A stretch of DNA of 64,000 bases from Tupaia tana (lineage: Eukaryota > Chordata > Mammalia > Scandentia > Tupaiidae). Location of the stretch: contig JAKSZU010000002.1 in NCBI GenBank assembly GCA_026018925.1, positions 95,948,475-96,012,474 on the forward strand. Direction: 5' to 3'. Shown here piece after piece: positions 11,324-23,965 of this stretch; the stretch's first letter is position 1; each line of letters starts with the position of its first letter. The translations under genes were made by a program, and so were the position numbers. Under the pieces are notes generated by a model. It made no database searches, was not told the origin of the DNA, and saw only the letters and a list, made by a program, of their open reading frames with translations.

Positions 11324-12544
11324 AAAACTCAACCTCTGAATATTTTAAAGAACGGAAAACAGTAAGAAATTTTCCTTGATAGAAAGTTTAAAGCACCCAG
11401 CTAATGTGAAATTAACCACTGTCATAAAAAGCAAGTTTCCCTATTGCTTTTCCCTGAGGATGCTGCTTCTCTGTCAAGTAGAGGCTGCTGCTGCTTTTGT
11501 TCCTTTTACTACCAGGACTAGAGCTTGCTCCTTAATGATGTTTTCAGTTGTTCTTTGTCTCTCCTCTCCAAAACCACTTCTACCATCAGCTTTGAACCTC
11601 ACATGAACAGTATAGTACTACTCACCACCTTGCTTATTTTTGTGACTCTGTACAACACTGGAAGCTTTCATTTCTGGAAGACTTAATTTCCTAATTCAAG
11701 GTAACTTACTCCAAAACTACTGTGGCCATTGCTCTTGGTGAACTGGAGAGTTATCCATCCTGGACTTCTTAGCCCTCCTTGGCTTCTCATTTCTCTTGCC
11801 TCTTATATTACTCATGACTGCAATCCCGCTATCATATCAACTTCAACTTCCTGTCTCACACCTCCACCTGTCTTTCTAGTTTATTAACTCTAATACCACA
11901 AGTTCAATAATCTTTTGACTCCATTTTAGGAGTAGATTCAGACTCTCACTTCTCTTTATTAAAACCTACTTTACCTCAAGTCTTCACTTTCCTCCGTGTC
12001 CATCTTAAAGTCTCTGATCCATTACAATCACACACTTTTATACACACGCTATTAAGGACACATGCTATCTTGATTTGTCATATTGGCCTGGATAAAGCCC
12101 AATCTTGATAAATCTAGCTCTCTGCCTATCCACACTCACACCCACGGATTGAACGTAACTGGGGAAAATACACAATTATTTTGATTGGCTATACTGTATT
12201 TTAAATTCATGACCACTAATCTCAAGTGGGTCCTACTGCAGCCTAGTAAATTTAGTATATTTTCTGCATCCATTTATTCTCCATAATCATAGAGGACTAT
12301 ATGATAAGTTATTTTCTCTTCTTCAAACTAGTTTTCAGTCTCACTGATAACTTTGGTTCTTATTTCATGAGAAAGTACAAATAATGAGAGTATTTCTGTA
12401 AGTTCTCATTAGTGCAAACTGGACAAAATCCCTATTTTTTTTTTTTTCTTAAATCCCTATTTCTCTACTTCCCTTTCTGGAAAAACTTCACGAAGTCGTC
12501 TTTGGTATTCAGTTCTCTAAGTCATCTCTTCTCATTCTCTCTTT

Positions 12545-12830
12545 AGTTCATTTTGTGCCTGTCAGCCTCCAAGACGGCTCCCACGGATTCCTACTTCCTG
12601 GTTCTTACACTCTGGCATAATCTCCTACAAAGAATCAGTGTTGATACGTGTGAATACAGCAGGAATGGTTATGATTCGTGTGAGTATAGCAGAAAGACTT
12701 GACTGAAACTTCATGGGAGATCCCAAAGCAAAGGTGTGCAGCTCAATTCCTGACATACAATAATGTTTGTTGTTTTAAAATAAGTTGTGGGGCAAATTTA
12801 TATGCAGCAAAATTTTTACACAGCAAAAAG
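12545..12830 (+). mobile_element. MLT1-type (MaLR/ERVL) LTR relic
   Basis: Landmarks of an MLT1 LTR at both ends: TGTCAGCCTCCAAGACGGCT near the start and a TTGTTGTTTTAAAATAAG stretch near the end. An old solo fragment. Confidence 0.7.
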
Positions 12831-13079
12831 TCACTCCAACTATACTTTGATCCATGTAACTATTCTTATCAGGCCTACTAGTTACTTCTGCTTTGCTATA
12901 AATCCAATGGTCAACTCTCAGATCTCATCTTTCTTGATTTATAATCAGGGTCTGACAAATTCTGTCATCCTTGAAAAATCTTTTTTAGTTGGCTCTCTGG
13001 ACATCACACTTTTTTGGTTTTATTGCCACTTAATAAGTCATCCCTTTTTACTTTTATTTATTTATTTTTCTGCATCAAG

Positions 13080-13185
13080 AAGCAACAAAGTACAGTGGTT
13101 AAGAACACAGACTCTGGAGCCAGAACTGGCTGGATTTAAATCCTGGCTCTGCTACTTATTAAATCTATGATCTTTTTACATTCTT
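13080..13185 (+). mobile_element. MIR SINE, 5' part
   Basis: GTACAGTGGTTAAGAACACA, then CTCTGGAGCCAGAACTGG and TAAATCCTGGCTCTGCTACT match the MIR head. Confidence 0.93.
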
Positions 13186-13554
13186 TTCTTTGTTCCAAGC
13201 ATCACATCCAGTTCTTCAGCAACTCTTATTGGTGCTACCTAACAAAACATACTCAGTATTTACTAGTGGGAGTGCTGAAAATGCTTTAACAGAAAAAAAG
13301 AAGACTGCCTTTAGGAATGCCCTAAAAGGGATTCCAGCATGAGATTAAAACATTTTTTTGATATATACAAAATAAAAACTTCTAAATTGCTTTGAAATGA
13401 CTAACAATAATTATTCTTCAGTGAAAGTTGCCTATATCCTGACATCAATATTTAAGGCTTTTAAAAAGACATACCAATGACTCCTAGATAATAAGCTTTA
13501 ATTTTATTCTCAAACCAGGAATAATGGGCTACACGTGTATAATTTTCTTCTAGT

Positions 13555-13690
13555 CATTCACTCAGGCAATCAATCAACAAATATTTATTGAATACCTATT
13601 ATATGCCAGGCATCTTCTAGGTTTTGGGGATACACAGTGAAATGGAAGAGATAAAAATTTCTAATGTCATAGTTTATATTCTAATGGACA
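13555..13690 (+). repeat. Ancient interspersed repeat, family not assigned
   Basis: AACAAATATTTATTGAATAC, then TATATGCCAGGCATCTTCTA and GGGGATACACAGTGAA is a widespread mammalian motif. Similar decayed pieces lie at 37700-37790, 52855-52920 and 53265-53400. Confidence 0.6.
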
Positions 13691-14779
13691 AGAGTGAAAA
13701 AAATAAGTAAATGATAAAGTATGTTCAAGGTAGTAAATGGCACAGAGAAAAATAGAGAGGAAAGATAGCAATCTTAAAAGTTGGATATTACGTTCTTGAG
13801 AAAGCAATTTATCAGCCAAAAAAAAAAAAAAAAAACAGATTCCTATGCCCCTTACCCTACTACATAATACAAGGTCAAAGCCCTTCACTCACCCTAGTGG
13901 AAGTATTGAGATTTATTCCGTGGAGAGAATAAAAGAGAAGTCTTTTGAACTGAAAGTCACCTGGCAAAACCAAGAGCATGAGTACAGGAGTACAGGCATA
14001 CTGAATACCAGATGCAGATTCTCAGAATTATTCTTCTACCAGGCTCCTAAAAGGTGGCACCTAGATTCTTATTCTTCAGGAAGGAGACAGACAAAATTTT
14101 TCTCTGGCATTTCAAAGACTCTAAAGAGTCTGGGATTTTACCCTGCAGGCAAACCAACAAACTAGCCAGTGAAAGTTTCATGGATGCTGGTATAAAAAAA
14201 TGAGACTTCTGAGTCAAAGACACAAGATTTTACTGCTCATAGCGCAGCAAGCAGCATGACCTTGTTCACATCAGTTCCTCTATACCGGCTCTCCTTAATC
14301 CCATGGGGGTGAGATGGAAGTAAGCCCAGGTGTATGCTTTGCATGCATGAGGTAGGTTCTAGGTCAGAAATGAGCAATTCTAAGCTTAGGAAACCTCAAT
14401 ATTTTATGAAGGGCTCTAAGAGAATATGTCTAACCTTTGCATCAGAGGGAGACATTACCATTATTACAATAAATAGCAAACAAATTTACCTTATGCTCTA
14501 GATAGACACACTATCTATAATTCTTAAAGCTGTTGGCTACACAAACATACTTTAAAAAGTTAGTTTGTAATGGAAGGCTTCCAGTAGCTCTGCTCACCAG
14601 ATATAATATACAGGAACATGAGAAACCATAAAGAATTTCAACTAACTATAAGGTAAAACCTTAGATTCTTCACGGATCTTGACATGGGGAATCTAATTAA
14701 TCCAGTGAAAAATAACTACACATGTTGACTTTGAAGATTCCTTAGCAAATGGCTCACCATTACTCTAAAGTGCAGCTCA

Positions 14780-15074
14780 GGGGCCAGAAGATGACATAGT
14801 GGTTACACTGCTAGACTCTCATGAGGCCAACCCCAGTTTGAGTCCCAGATCTGGTGGCTTGAAAATCACGCCGGGTGTGTGTGCATGTGTACCCAAGATT
14901 CTGAAAGGAGAATGGCAGGGAAGGAGTTGTGGCATGGCCACGCCCCCTGGCATGTGATTTCTTACTTTCTCTCTCACTGTCTCTGTCTCTTATCTCTCTC
15001 TCTCTTTCTCTCTCTCTGGCACATGCACGTGCCCCATGGCAAAAACCTCTAAAATAAAAAATTAAAAAAAAAAT
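14780..15074 (+). mobile_element. Long-class SINE
   Basis: Head GGGCCAGAAGATGACATAGTGG. AAAGTGCAGCTCA repeats on both sides. Confidence 0.93.
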
Positions 15075-15731
15075 AAAGTGCAGCTCAAAGAAACAAGTCC
15101 CACATATACTTTCAGAATGACCAAGCCTATTTAGACAACTGAGGCCTATTAGATTTCTGAAGATAGTTTTAAACATGTAAGTTGGAGATCAAAACAAAGA
15201 GGAAAAAACACCTTACATATTAAAAAAAAAAAAAAACTTAAAAAAAACCCCCTCAGTATTGCTCTTGGAAAAAGTAACACATTCATGAAACAAGAACACG
15301 TTGCCATAACAAATTAGGCAAATTCAGAGAAAAAAAGGCATTTGGACTTTGAAAGAAAGAGAAACAGTGAAAGAGATGGAGGGAGGGGTAAAAAGGAAGA
15401 AGGGAAAGAGAAAGAAATAGGGTTTAGAAAGGGAGACAGAAAAAAAGAGAGAAAGTACAAAAGCAAAAAGTTCAATAAAAAGGCTAAAAAAAGAGACAGC
15501 ATCCCAGTAAGTAGAGAAAAAAAGAGAAATGGAAAAAGGAGACAAAAAACTTAAAATTAAGAGAAGCAGTAAAGATGGTCCAATATTTAAATGACAGTTT
15601 CAAAAAGAAAGAACAGAGAAAACAGATGGGCATAACCATAAACAAAATAAGAAATTTCCCAGAACTGAAGGATATATATATATATATATCTATATATATA
15701 TATATATCCAGATTAAAAGTACTGCCTACCT

Positions 15732-15986
15732 GGGCCAGCAGATGGCATGGTGGCGAAGGTGCTAGAACCCACTAGGCCGACTCAGTCAAGTCCAGGCCAG
15801 ACTTGAAATGCACACCAGGTACATGAATGTATGTGCCCAAAATCCTGAGAGGAGAATGGAGGAGAAAGGATTGTGGCATGGTCATCCCTCTAGGGGGTGA
15901 TTCTTCACTTTCCTTTTCTTTCTAGAGCCTCCATCCAGTGAGTGCATATGCCCTGTAGCAAAAATCTAAATAATAATAATAAAAAA
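15732..15986 (+). mobile_element. Long-class SINE in L1
   Basis: Head GGGCCAGCAGATGGCATGG, tail of ATAATAATAAT. Preceded by an (AT) run at 15671-15707. Confidence 0.9.
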
Positions 15987-16122
15987 GACGTACTCATTAC
16001 TACTTAAAGGCCCAAGGAACATGACCATGTGCCACAGAACGCTAGAGACAAAGAGGATATTCTATAAGATTTTTAAAAGGGAAAAGGATCACATATAAAT
16101 GACTAGGAATTAGAATGGCTTT

Positions 16123-16393
16123 GGAGAGACCAGTAAATGGCATAATGTTGCTGGACTCCCACGTGGCCAAGAGCAGTTCAAGTCCCAGATCCAGAGGCTT
16201 GAAACTCACAATGGGTGTGCATGTATGCATGCCCAAAATCCCATGAGGAGAATGGAGGAGAAGGGATTGTGGTGTGGCCATCCCTCCGGGGGTTGATTTC
16301 TCACCTCTGTCTCTCTCTGAGTCTCTGGCTAGCGCATGTGCCTTATAGCAAAAATCTCTCTCCTAAAAAAAAAAAAAAAAAAAAAAAAAAAAG
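16123..16393 (+). mobile_element. Long-class SINE in L1
   Basis: GAGAGACCAGTAAATGGC head, 30-base A-tail. AATGGCTTT / GATGGCTTT flank it. Confidence 0.9.
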
Positions 16394-17077
16394 ATGGCTT
16401 TGTAACTCTCAATAGAAATGCTACATAAAAATACACTGGTGCAGTATTTACAAATGCTGAAGAAAAAAGATTGCTACCTGCCCATGCCACTTTTCTCAGC
16501 AAGTGATATGGAGAATAGAATACACCAACTAGAATAAACTAAAGAAGAGGAAAAATAGATGTTAGGAAATGAGATTCAACACAGAAGAGAGGCAAAAAGA
16601 ATTCACAGGAAGATGGTAAAGGAAAAAAATCTCAAACAGATCCTGTTCCCCAAATATGGAGAGTGACATACAGATTGGATTAGCGTGCCTCAAAAAACAG
16701 ATAGCCTGAAATCGGCCCTGGCACCATCTTTCACCCGAGTACAGATTAAAAGCTTGGTCACATTCTCTTCTGCACATGGCTCGTTTGAAGTTATACTAAT
16801 GAAGTTTGTGCCCTATTGCCGACATCATCTGAGGGCCTTCTTCAACACACACAAGTTTTCTGCTTTAACTTCCTTCTGAGTATTGGAGAAAACCCATGGT
16901 TATGACCTTGTCCAAAGCCTGAACATGGTAAGGTCTAGATTGTATACAATTTGCTCTGGATCCTGCCCAGGAACATCCTTAAAGGGAGTCTTTAAAACCT
17001 TTCAGGTACATAGATGCAAACTATTAAATAATCCAGAGACAGTTTAGCCTTTCTTCTTCCAGAAGTCTTCTTTTTTT

Positions 17078-17258
17078 TCTAATTACTTATTTAATTTGTA
17101 TTCATTCATTCATTCATTTATTTTAATTTGACCAGAGAGAGACACAGAGAGAAAGAGAGGGAAAGTGAGAAAGCAAGCCACCAGGTCCGGACTTGAACCG
17201 TGGTTAGCCATGTGGGAATGCCCAACACCTTAACCATCAGGCCACCTGCTGGCCCCCA
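17078..17258 (-). mobile_element. Short-class SINE
   Basis: (ATTC)n and TTTTAATTTGACCAGAGAGA reversed tail, head end GCCACCTGCTGGCCCCC. Confidence 0.9.
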
Positions 17259-17914
17259 CAAGCCTTCTTTTAACAAAAGTGAAATTGTAGCTTTCTTATA
17301 CAACTGGGTTTGTGCTTGCTGCTCAGTTTTTCCAAACTCAACTAGATTATTTCTTTGGGATATAATCAGAGGTGATAAAATTATAAAAAAGGGAAAACAG
17401 TGATTAACACAAAAGTCAAGAGCAGCTACAGTAGAACTTTAAGGTACTTGTAATGTTCTATTTCTTAAATGAAGGGTTGAGTACCTAGATGTTCATTTTA
17501 TTACTCAGTAACATAAATGTATTGTATAATCTTCAAAAATGCATGCTATAGTTCACAATAAAAATGTTATGTATTTACTGTACAGTTACTCTGTGTCATA
17601 CACCACTATAAGCTAGGCAGACCATATCAAATCCAATCAACCACTTTCCCTGACCTCATCTCCTTCTGTAAATTACACTCGCACTAAGTGTAACAAAGAA
17701 TAGAGTACTATGACAGCACAACATGGGGGTGAGTCTAGTCTATGGTGCCAAAAACGGCTTTGTTAATATATAGCCCTGGGACTGAAATACCACAAAAAAG
17801 TAAGTAGTCAAGTAAAAATAAGGAAGAACAATTCAAGAAGAAGGAACAAAAACTTCTTAAAGCAAGGTCCACGTCTCGTATTTTTCTTACTTCATATAAT
17901 ATGAAATACAGTTA

Positions 17915-18770
17915 GCACTTAGGGATACGGAGAAACTGGAACCCTTGCGTATTGCTGGTGAAAATGTGAAATAGTGTAGTTGCTATGGAAAACAATACAA
18001 AGGTTCTTCAAAAAATTAAAAACAGAACTACCATATGATCCACCAATCACACTTCTGGATATTGACATCCAAAAGAAGGGAAAACAGGAACTCAAAGAGA
18101 GGTTTGAATTTCCATGTTCGAATTGTAGTATCATCCACAATAGCCAAAAAGTAGAAACAACACAAACGTCCATCTACAGATGAAAAGGTAATGGAAATGC
18201 AGTGCACACATACAATGAAATATCCAACCTTGAAAAAGAAATCCTGTGACGTGCTATAACATAGATGAATCTTAAGTGAAACACACAAGTCACAGGATGG
18301 CAAATATTGCCTGATTCTATCAATACTTTATATCGATTATCTAGAGTAGTTCAACTCATAGAAGCAAAAAGTAAAATGACACTGGTTGGGGCTGGTAGGT
18401 GGCATGGTGTTTAAGGTGTTGGACTCCCACATGGCCTACTGTGGTTTGAGTCCCAGACCTGGCAGTTTGCTTTCTCATTCTCCCTCTCTCTCTGTCTCTC
18501 TCTGGTCAAACTGAATAATAAATAAATAAAATGAAATGAAATGATTCTTTAAAAAAATGACACTGGTTGCTAGGGCCTTGTGGGGAGGAGAAAATAATGA
18601 GTTGCTGTTTAATGGTATAAAGTTTCTGTTATGCAAGATGAAAAAGTTTTAGAGATCTGCTGTACAACATTGTGCATACAGTTAACAATAGCGTACTATA
18701 CATTTTAATTTGTTAAGGGGGTAGATTTTATGTTGTGCTTTTTTTTTCTTTACCAAGAAAAAAAAATTAC
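17915..18770 (+). mobile_element. L1 3' fragment (ORF2 end and 3' UTR)
   Basis: GAGAAACTGGAACCCTTGCG, GTTGCTATGGAAAACAATAC and ACTACCATATGATCCACCAA are the classic end of L1 ORF2, followed by a decayed L1M 3' UTR. A short SINE at 18387-18557 interrupts it. The ORF2 frame is broken. Confidence 0.9.
18387..18557 (+). mobile_element. Short-class SINE in L1
   Basis: Head GGGGCTGGTAGGTGGCATGG; tail ends GATTCTTTAAAAAA. ATGACACTGGTT on both sides. Confidence 0.93.
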
Positions 18771-19257
18771 TTTACTGTGGAGTTAATACCCTAAAGCAAT
18801 TAAAAAAAAAATAGCCTATGGATTTTAGTCTAAAGTAAGTAGTAGTCTTCCTGCTATTCTGCTTTGGGGCTGGAGAACGCAAATCAAATATAACAGCTGA
18901 TCTAAATTACAGGTCTTTGATTTATCCTATTTTTAGGCCCACTTCTGATTTCTCGTCATCTACTGTACCTGTCTGACTTCAAGCCTGAAAGCACTCACAG
19001 TAGGGGAAGAGGGAGGGAGACATGTCCCAAAAGAGAGTTCAGTTCCCACTTCCACTTTTATTATCTGTCCTACAAAAACTTATTAAAATGTTTTTCTATT
19101 ATTCCATTATGTACTTCCATATTGCTATTACCAAAGAGTTCTGGAAAGAAGATCCAAACATGTGTGGATAATCAATTTATTGTCTTAAATCTGAAACTTT
19201 CCTTGTTTTTTCAATATTTGGTAGATGACAACTCCATACTTATCTTTTTGATAGCCT

Positions 19258-19328
19258 TAATTTAGGACTGAGCACTGTGTCTTATACATAAGAGAAACTC
19301 TGCAAGTATTTGTTGAATAAAGAAACTT
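19258..19328 (+). mobile_element. L2 terminal fragment
   Basis: ACTGAGCACTGTGTCTTATA, then GCAAGTATTTGTTGAATAAA is the last part of an L2 3' end. Confidence 0.65.
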
Positions 19329-19611
19329 TCATCTAACTTCTTAACTTAGTGCTCTATTTTCTTGTTCAAATGTCTCTATTTTACTTTTCCCTATCAGTGA
19401 CCTGCTAACACAAACATTCAGAGCTACACTTTTAGAGGCCTGTGATAATTAGAACTCTACGAATACTTACTCATGATAATTTACATTTTGTTCCTATTAC
19501 TATTTTTCTGTGCTTCCATTTCCTTTGGCAAAACAGCTAGCGTTAGTATCTCTTTTTCTGTGAACAAGTGATTACTCATTCAACAATAACTTATCTAAAG
19601 TACTAGGAACT

Positions 19612-19820
19612 GGGGCCAGCAGGTGGCACAGTCGTTAAGGCACTGGACTCCCACATGGCAGACTACAGTCTGAGTCCCAGACTGTGGCGACCTGCTTTCT
19701 CTCCCTCTTTCTCTGGTGAGCGCACATGCCCTATAGCAAACAAAAAATATAATACTATTTATTTACTTTTTTTATTGCTGGTAAACACACTTAAATAAAT
19801 AACTTTTAAATTAAAAAAAT
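19612..19820 (+). mobile_element. Hybrid SINE: short head, long-class end
   Basis: Short-class head and body, then GAGCGCACATGCCCTATAGC, which is the end of the long class. AT-rich tail. AGTACTAGGAACT / AGTATTGGGAACT flank it. Confidence 0.85.
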
Positions 19821-20255
19821 CAAGTATTGGGAACTAAGAGATAGGAACAACAAAATAATTCTGCTTGTTTTCAGAATTCCCAGTCTAATTTGTTTAAAAA
19901 CATTCAGAAGTATAAAGTGAGCATTTCTTAGTTTCTATTTCAGCAGACCAAAGCAAGTAGCAATGTGATTATCACTCTTAGACAGTTTTAGTAAAAAGGC
20001 AACTAATGGCCACAATAGAGGGAAGCTATTGAATCTGGGGAAAGCAAAATGGAGGCTTATAGTGACAAATGGACTTAATTTTCATAATCCATGCAAAGTT
20101 TATTGAAAGATCTAACCTTACTCTGAGTTTTTCATTCATGGCTGTCAAGATTATTCAGGTACTGATAATTGCAATGGATTACTGACATAATAAAATTTCT
20201 GTAGCTATGTCTTTCTTTAAACTTTTTTCATTGTTTTAAAGCACTATGAAAAATT

Positions 20256-20489
20256 ATTATTTTTTTTGCTATAGGACATGTGTACTTGCTGGAGAGAGAT
20301 GGAAAGTAAGAAATTGCCCCCCCCCCCCGGGGGGGTATGGCTATACTGCAATCCCTTCACTTTTATTCTCCTTGTGGGATTCTGGGCACACACTGGCATA
20401 TTTTTCTAGCCACCAGGTCTGGGACTCAAACTGTGTACTTGGCTACATTAGATCCAGCTGCCTTAACCACCACACAACCTGGCTGGTCC
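20256..20489 (-). mobile_element. Long-class SINE, diverged
   Basis: TTTTGCTATAGGACATGTG to CACACAACCTGGCTGGTCC, with an internal C/G run at 20317-20334. Confidence 0.85.
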
Positions 20490-20517
20490 AAGCACTCTTT
20501 TCTTTTCTTTTTCCTTT

Positions 20518-20634
20518 TCCTTTTTTTTTTTTTTTTTTTGGAGAGGTTTTTGCTATAGGGCGCATGCACTTGCCAGAAAGACAGAGAGAGACAGAGAGAC
20601 AGAAAGTGAGAAATCACCCCCCTGGGTGTCATGC
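20518..20634 (-). mobile_element. Long-class SINE, 5' truncated
   Basis: T-tract, GCTATAGGGCGCATGCACTT to CACCCCCCTGGGTGTCA, then stops. The tRNA head is missing. Confidence 0.88.
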
Positions 20635-20757
20635 TGCATTTCTGAGTCTACAGTTTCTAAAATACATAAGCTATATCTACATATTTCTCTCTACGTAACA
20701 GTGACCTAGATCAAACTCAATATCTTAAGAACTATCTTAAATGTCTTCTAGAAACTT

Positions 20758-21348
20758 TTCTTTCTCTTATCTATATTTATTTTATGCTGAGTTTATTCCA
20801 GTGTCAGAGGTTTTTGTTTCTTCAGTTTCTTCTGGATATCTTTATCTTCTGTGCAACCTCCTCTTCTGGTTTAGGAACAATTTGCTCCTTTTCAGTGAGG
20901 ATCATTTCCATGTGTATGGGTTAATCCACCCACGAGCTCTGCAAGTAGGACTGCACATCTTGGGTGCCTTGTTCACCTGAATGTGCTCAATGACTAAAGA
21001 ATCTATAATCCCTTAAGTCCAGAATTACTCTCTGCATTTTCAAGCATGTGCAGCAAAAATTCAGGACTCTTTCTGGGCCACTGACCCCGTGTCCAGCCCC
21101 ACTCTTTGGCCTGGTCACACCTACCAACTTCACCATTGTAATGACAGAATGGCACACATAACTTCTGTAAAGTGACAGCTTTTCAGAAATGCATACCATT
21201 GATGGCCTGGGCAGTTTCATGAGTGTTCTTAAAGTGAACACAATGATTGGAACCTCTTGATTTGCATGACTTTGTGGGGCTCTCAGGGTCAAGTGAATAG
21301 CGACCTATTTTCAAAAATCACTTCAAGTCACTTATGAGAAGAGCCTTC
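20758..21348 (-). pseudogene. RPL17: RPL17 processed pseudogene
   Basis: Minus-strand, intronless copy of the large-subunit ribosomal protein L17 (uL22) mRNA. Recognisable stretches in order are [72 protein letters not shown] and RGWINPY. The start codon is ATA. An internal stop follows GMHF, where codons for the RKATKYLKD region are lost, and frameshifts follow later. AATAAA-type signals stand at the 3' end, next to a decayed tail. The copy is flanked by CTAGAAACTT at 20748-20757 and 21349-21358, the duplication expected for L1-mediated retroposition. It is an old, dead copy in the FAM135A intron. Confidence 0.93.
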
Positions 21349-23094
21349 CTAGAAACTTAAGATCTTCCTTCTGCATGTTGCATAGTTCAATTCTATAAAA
21401 ATTCTATCTCATGTTCCCACAACAGTGCCAATTGAGGTGTTTCCAACACTTGAAATCAACCAACAGGCAAAGCACAGAAAATTGGACTACACTTTGCAAA
21501 CAAAGATACAAATATAAGTGACCTTGATAATATAAAAGATAGGATATATCAAACACAAGTTGGAAGGTGGAGAAAGAAAATTTGAAAACATAAGACTGCT
21601 TATATCATTATTATAAAATTATATCTGTCATAATTGCTGAATTAGGAAATAGAGCTTTAAATATACTGTTTGAAGGTACAGAGATGGTCAGAGAAAGATT
21701 AGATAATAATATCTTTTTTAAAAGGTAAGGGGAAAGGGAGAAAGGAAGTGGTATAAATAAGATAAATGTCTTCTCTCATAACAGGAAGTCTATTGACAAT
21801 GTCTATACAGCAGTAACCTAAAGGACTAGAGAAACAGTTAAAAGTGGTTGCCTCTAGAGAACGAGCTATTGTTTTCACTAAAATCTTTCTGGATTAACTG
21901 ATCTTCAAACCACATGCTTGTATTATTTAAATGAAAAGGTTTTGTTTTCTTTTTTTGTGAAAAACAAGGAGAGATGGCTATTAAAAAGCAAATAAAACAA
22001 AATACGTTTTATTTTAATAGTACTATCACTACTAGAAATAGGAAGCTGTTACTTGAAATTTTTATTAACACTGTATATACTTTAACAGTCATTATTTAAA
22101 ATTTTCATGCAAAGTATACAGAACATTTCAATGTAGAATCAGCTTCCTAATACTAGAATGACTGTTCTGTTATAAAAGGCTATACTTTGTTATTAATCAA
22201 CTCCCAACCCTACAAATACTCATTGTCTTTCATGACTGACGTTATTGCAGGTGACAGCTATTTCCTGCCCCAACCCTCTCACTGTCAGCATAATCTTGTG
22301 CTGGAAATAATTTCAATGTATTGCAATAAGCTGTAAAACACCATCTAATTCCCATCCTAACCAACGTGCTCTACTGCATTCACAGAAAAAAACTGGTAAT
22401 TCATTTCCTTCTTCCTCTTAGTATTCAAAAAATACAGAGAAAGCTAAGGAATAACAGCAAAATACACTGCTTAGGAGAAGGTACTGAGGTGAAAGTATAT
22501 ATCAGAGTTAGAGGAAAAATAGGGTACATAATAAAAGCATATGGAAAACCCAAGGCTTATAGGGAAAAATGAGGAAATTTTAAGGAACAGAAGAAATAAA
22601 AGAAAACACAAAGGATAGTGGAAAATTATACCATATAAAAAATTTATGTTATCAAGGATGAGGCTAGAAATCAATACTATGTATTTATTCAAAGAAAAGT
22701 AAACTAATATGCAGGAGTAATTTTTGGAGACAGAAAACTTTGGAAGATACCTTTCTCTAATGAATTTACTAATATTAAAAAGATGCAGACTCCAGGAACT
22801 CCTTAACACTGTTTTAAAATGAAACAAATCTTACAGAAGGAAAAACATAGCACAGAAACATAACTCAAAGACTGTAATAAACAGGCATCTTCTTGTTTTT
22901 TTTGTTGTTGTTGTTTTTTTGTTTTTTTATAGATTGCTGGTGAGGAACATCATTTAGAAGGAAGAACATTATTTTGATCTTGTGAGCCTCAAACAAGTCA
23001 TTACACTCCGTTATCTGCTCTCCCCTATAATTTTCATAATTTAACATTTAACACAATAGAGTCTATCTATTCTGGGGCACACTGGCAGGAAATA

Positions 23095-23174
23095 TTGGGT
23101 TGTTGGAAAAGTCATGCTGCATTTTTGTATAGAAAAACATAGAAAAAATATGTAATGACTTTTCTGACAACCAA
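23095..23174. mobile_element. 80-bp mariner-type MITE, copy 2 (best preserved)
   Basis: Exactly 80 bp, flanked by TA on each side. The ends are TTGGGTTGTTGGAAAAGTCA and, on the opposite strand, TTGGTTGTCAGAAAAGTCAT. There is no coding capacity. The size and TA target are those of nonautonomous Tc1/mariner elements such as primate MADE1, but the sequence differs from MADE1. Confidence 0.85.
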
Positions 23175-23459
23175 TACATGGTAACTTATCAGATGTCCTT
23201 AAATGTGTACAGAGAGTTAAAAAAAAAGACTCAAAGCTGTAGAACACTACATATACACAAAGGCAATGAATTATGTTGGGAATGGTGTCAGATGGGAAAA
23301 TAGCCCCTCTCACAATTTGTTCAAGGTCACTTTATTTGTAAAGCTATGCAGACATCTTTGTTATACCATAAACAAGAAAAACAAAATACCTTTAATTAGA
23401 GAATTAAAAATAGAACACATTAATATGACATTTGGAATAAAAAGATCCTGAGAAGTCAC

Positions 23460-23748
23460 TTTTTTTTTTTTTTTTTTTTTTTGGAGAGGTTTTCACTATA
23501 GGGTGCGTGCGCTTGCCAGACAGACAGAGAGACATAGAGACAGAAAGCGAGAAATCACCCCCCAGGGGGGATGGCCACGCCGCAATCCCTTCTCCTCCAT
23601 TCTCCTCTCGGGATCCTGGGCACGCACGCACACGCGCCCGGCGTGAGTTGTAAGCCACCGGGTCCAGGACGCGAACCGCGGGAGTCCAGGACGCGAACCG
23701 ACTACGTGGGAGTCCAGCGACATAGCCATTACGCTAACTGCTGGTTCC
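23460..23748 (-). mobile_element. Long-class SINE, young, duplicated B-box region
   Basis: Intact CG-rich segment; GAGAAGTCA on both sides. A 17-bp block covering the B-box region occurs twice, at 23662-23678 and 23684-23700. Confidence 0.95.
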
Positions 23749-23965
23749 CGAGAAGTCATATTTTTGTATTACATTTCAGATATGACAGATATAATTTTGT
23801 TCTTTTGAAAGAGAGAAAAGTGTGAAAAGATTTTTATGTTATTAGTTTTTCTTCTTCTGTCCAAAATCTAATTCTTGGTTTGCTATTTTGGCTACTAAAA
23901 TTTAATGATAAAAAATGCAACCTCTTAAAAATTTCCTGGAATAATGCGATAAAAATATATACAAC

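Larger units (their letters stand above)
15560..16690 (+). mobile_element. Ancient L1 fragment with two nested SINEs
   Basis: AGAAATTTCCCAGAACTGAA, then GAACGCTAGAGACAAAGAGG, AGGAATTAGAATGGCTT and GAGATTCAACACAGAAGAGA follow in the order of an old mammalian L1. SINEs at 15732 and 16123 split it. Confidence 0.65.

Noticed and set aside
20246-20698. 150-codon plus-strand open frame
   Set aside because: Made of two SINE copies read through their reverse strand.
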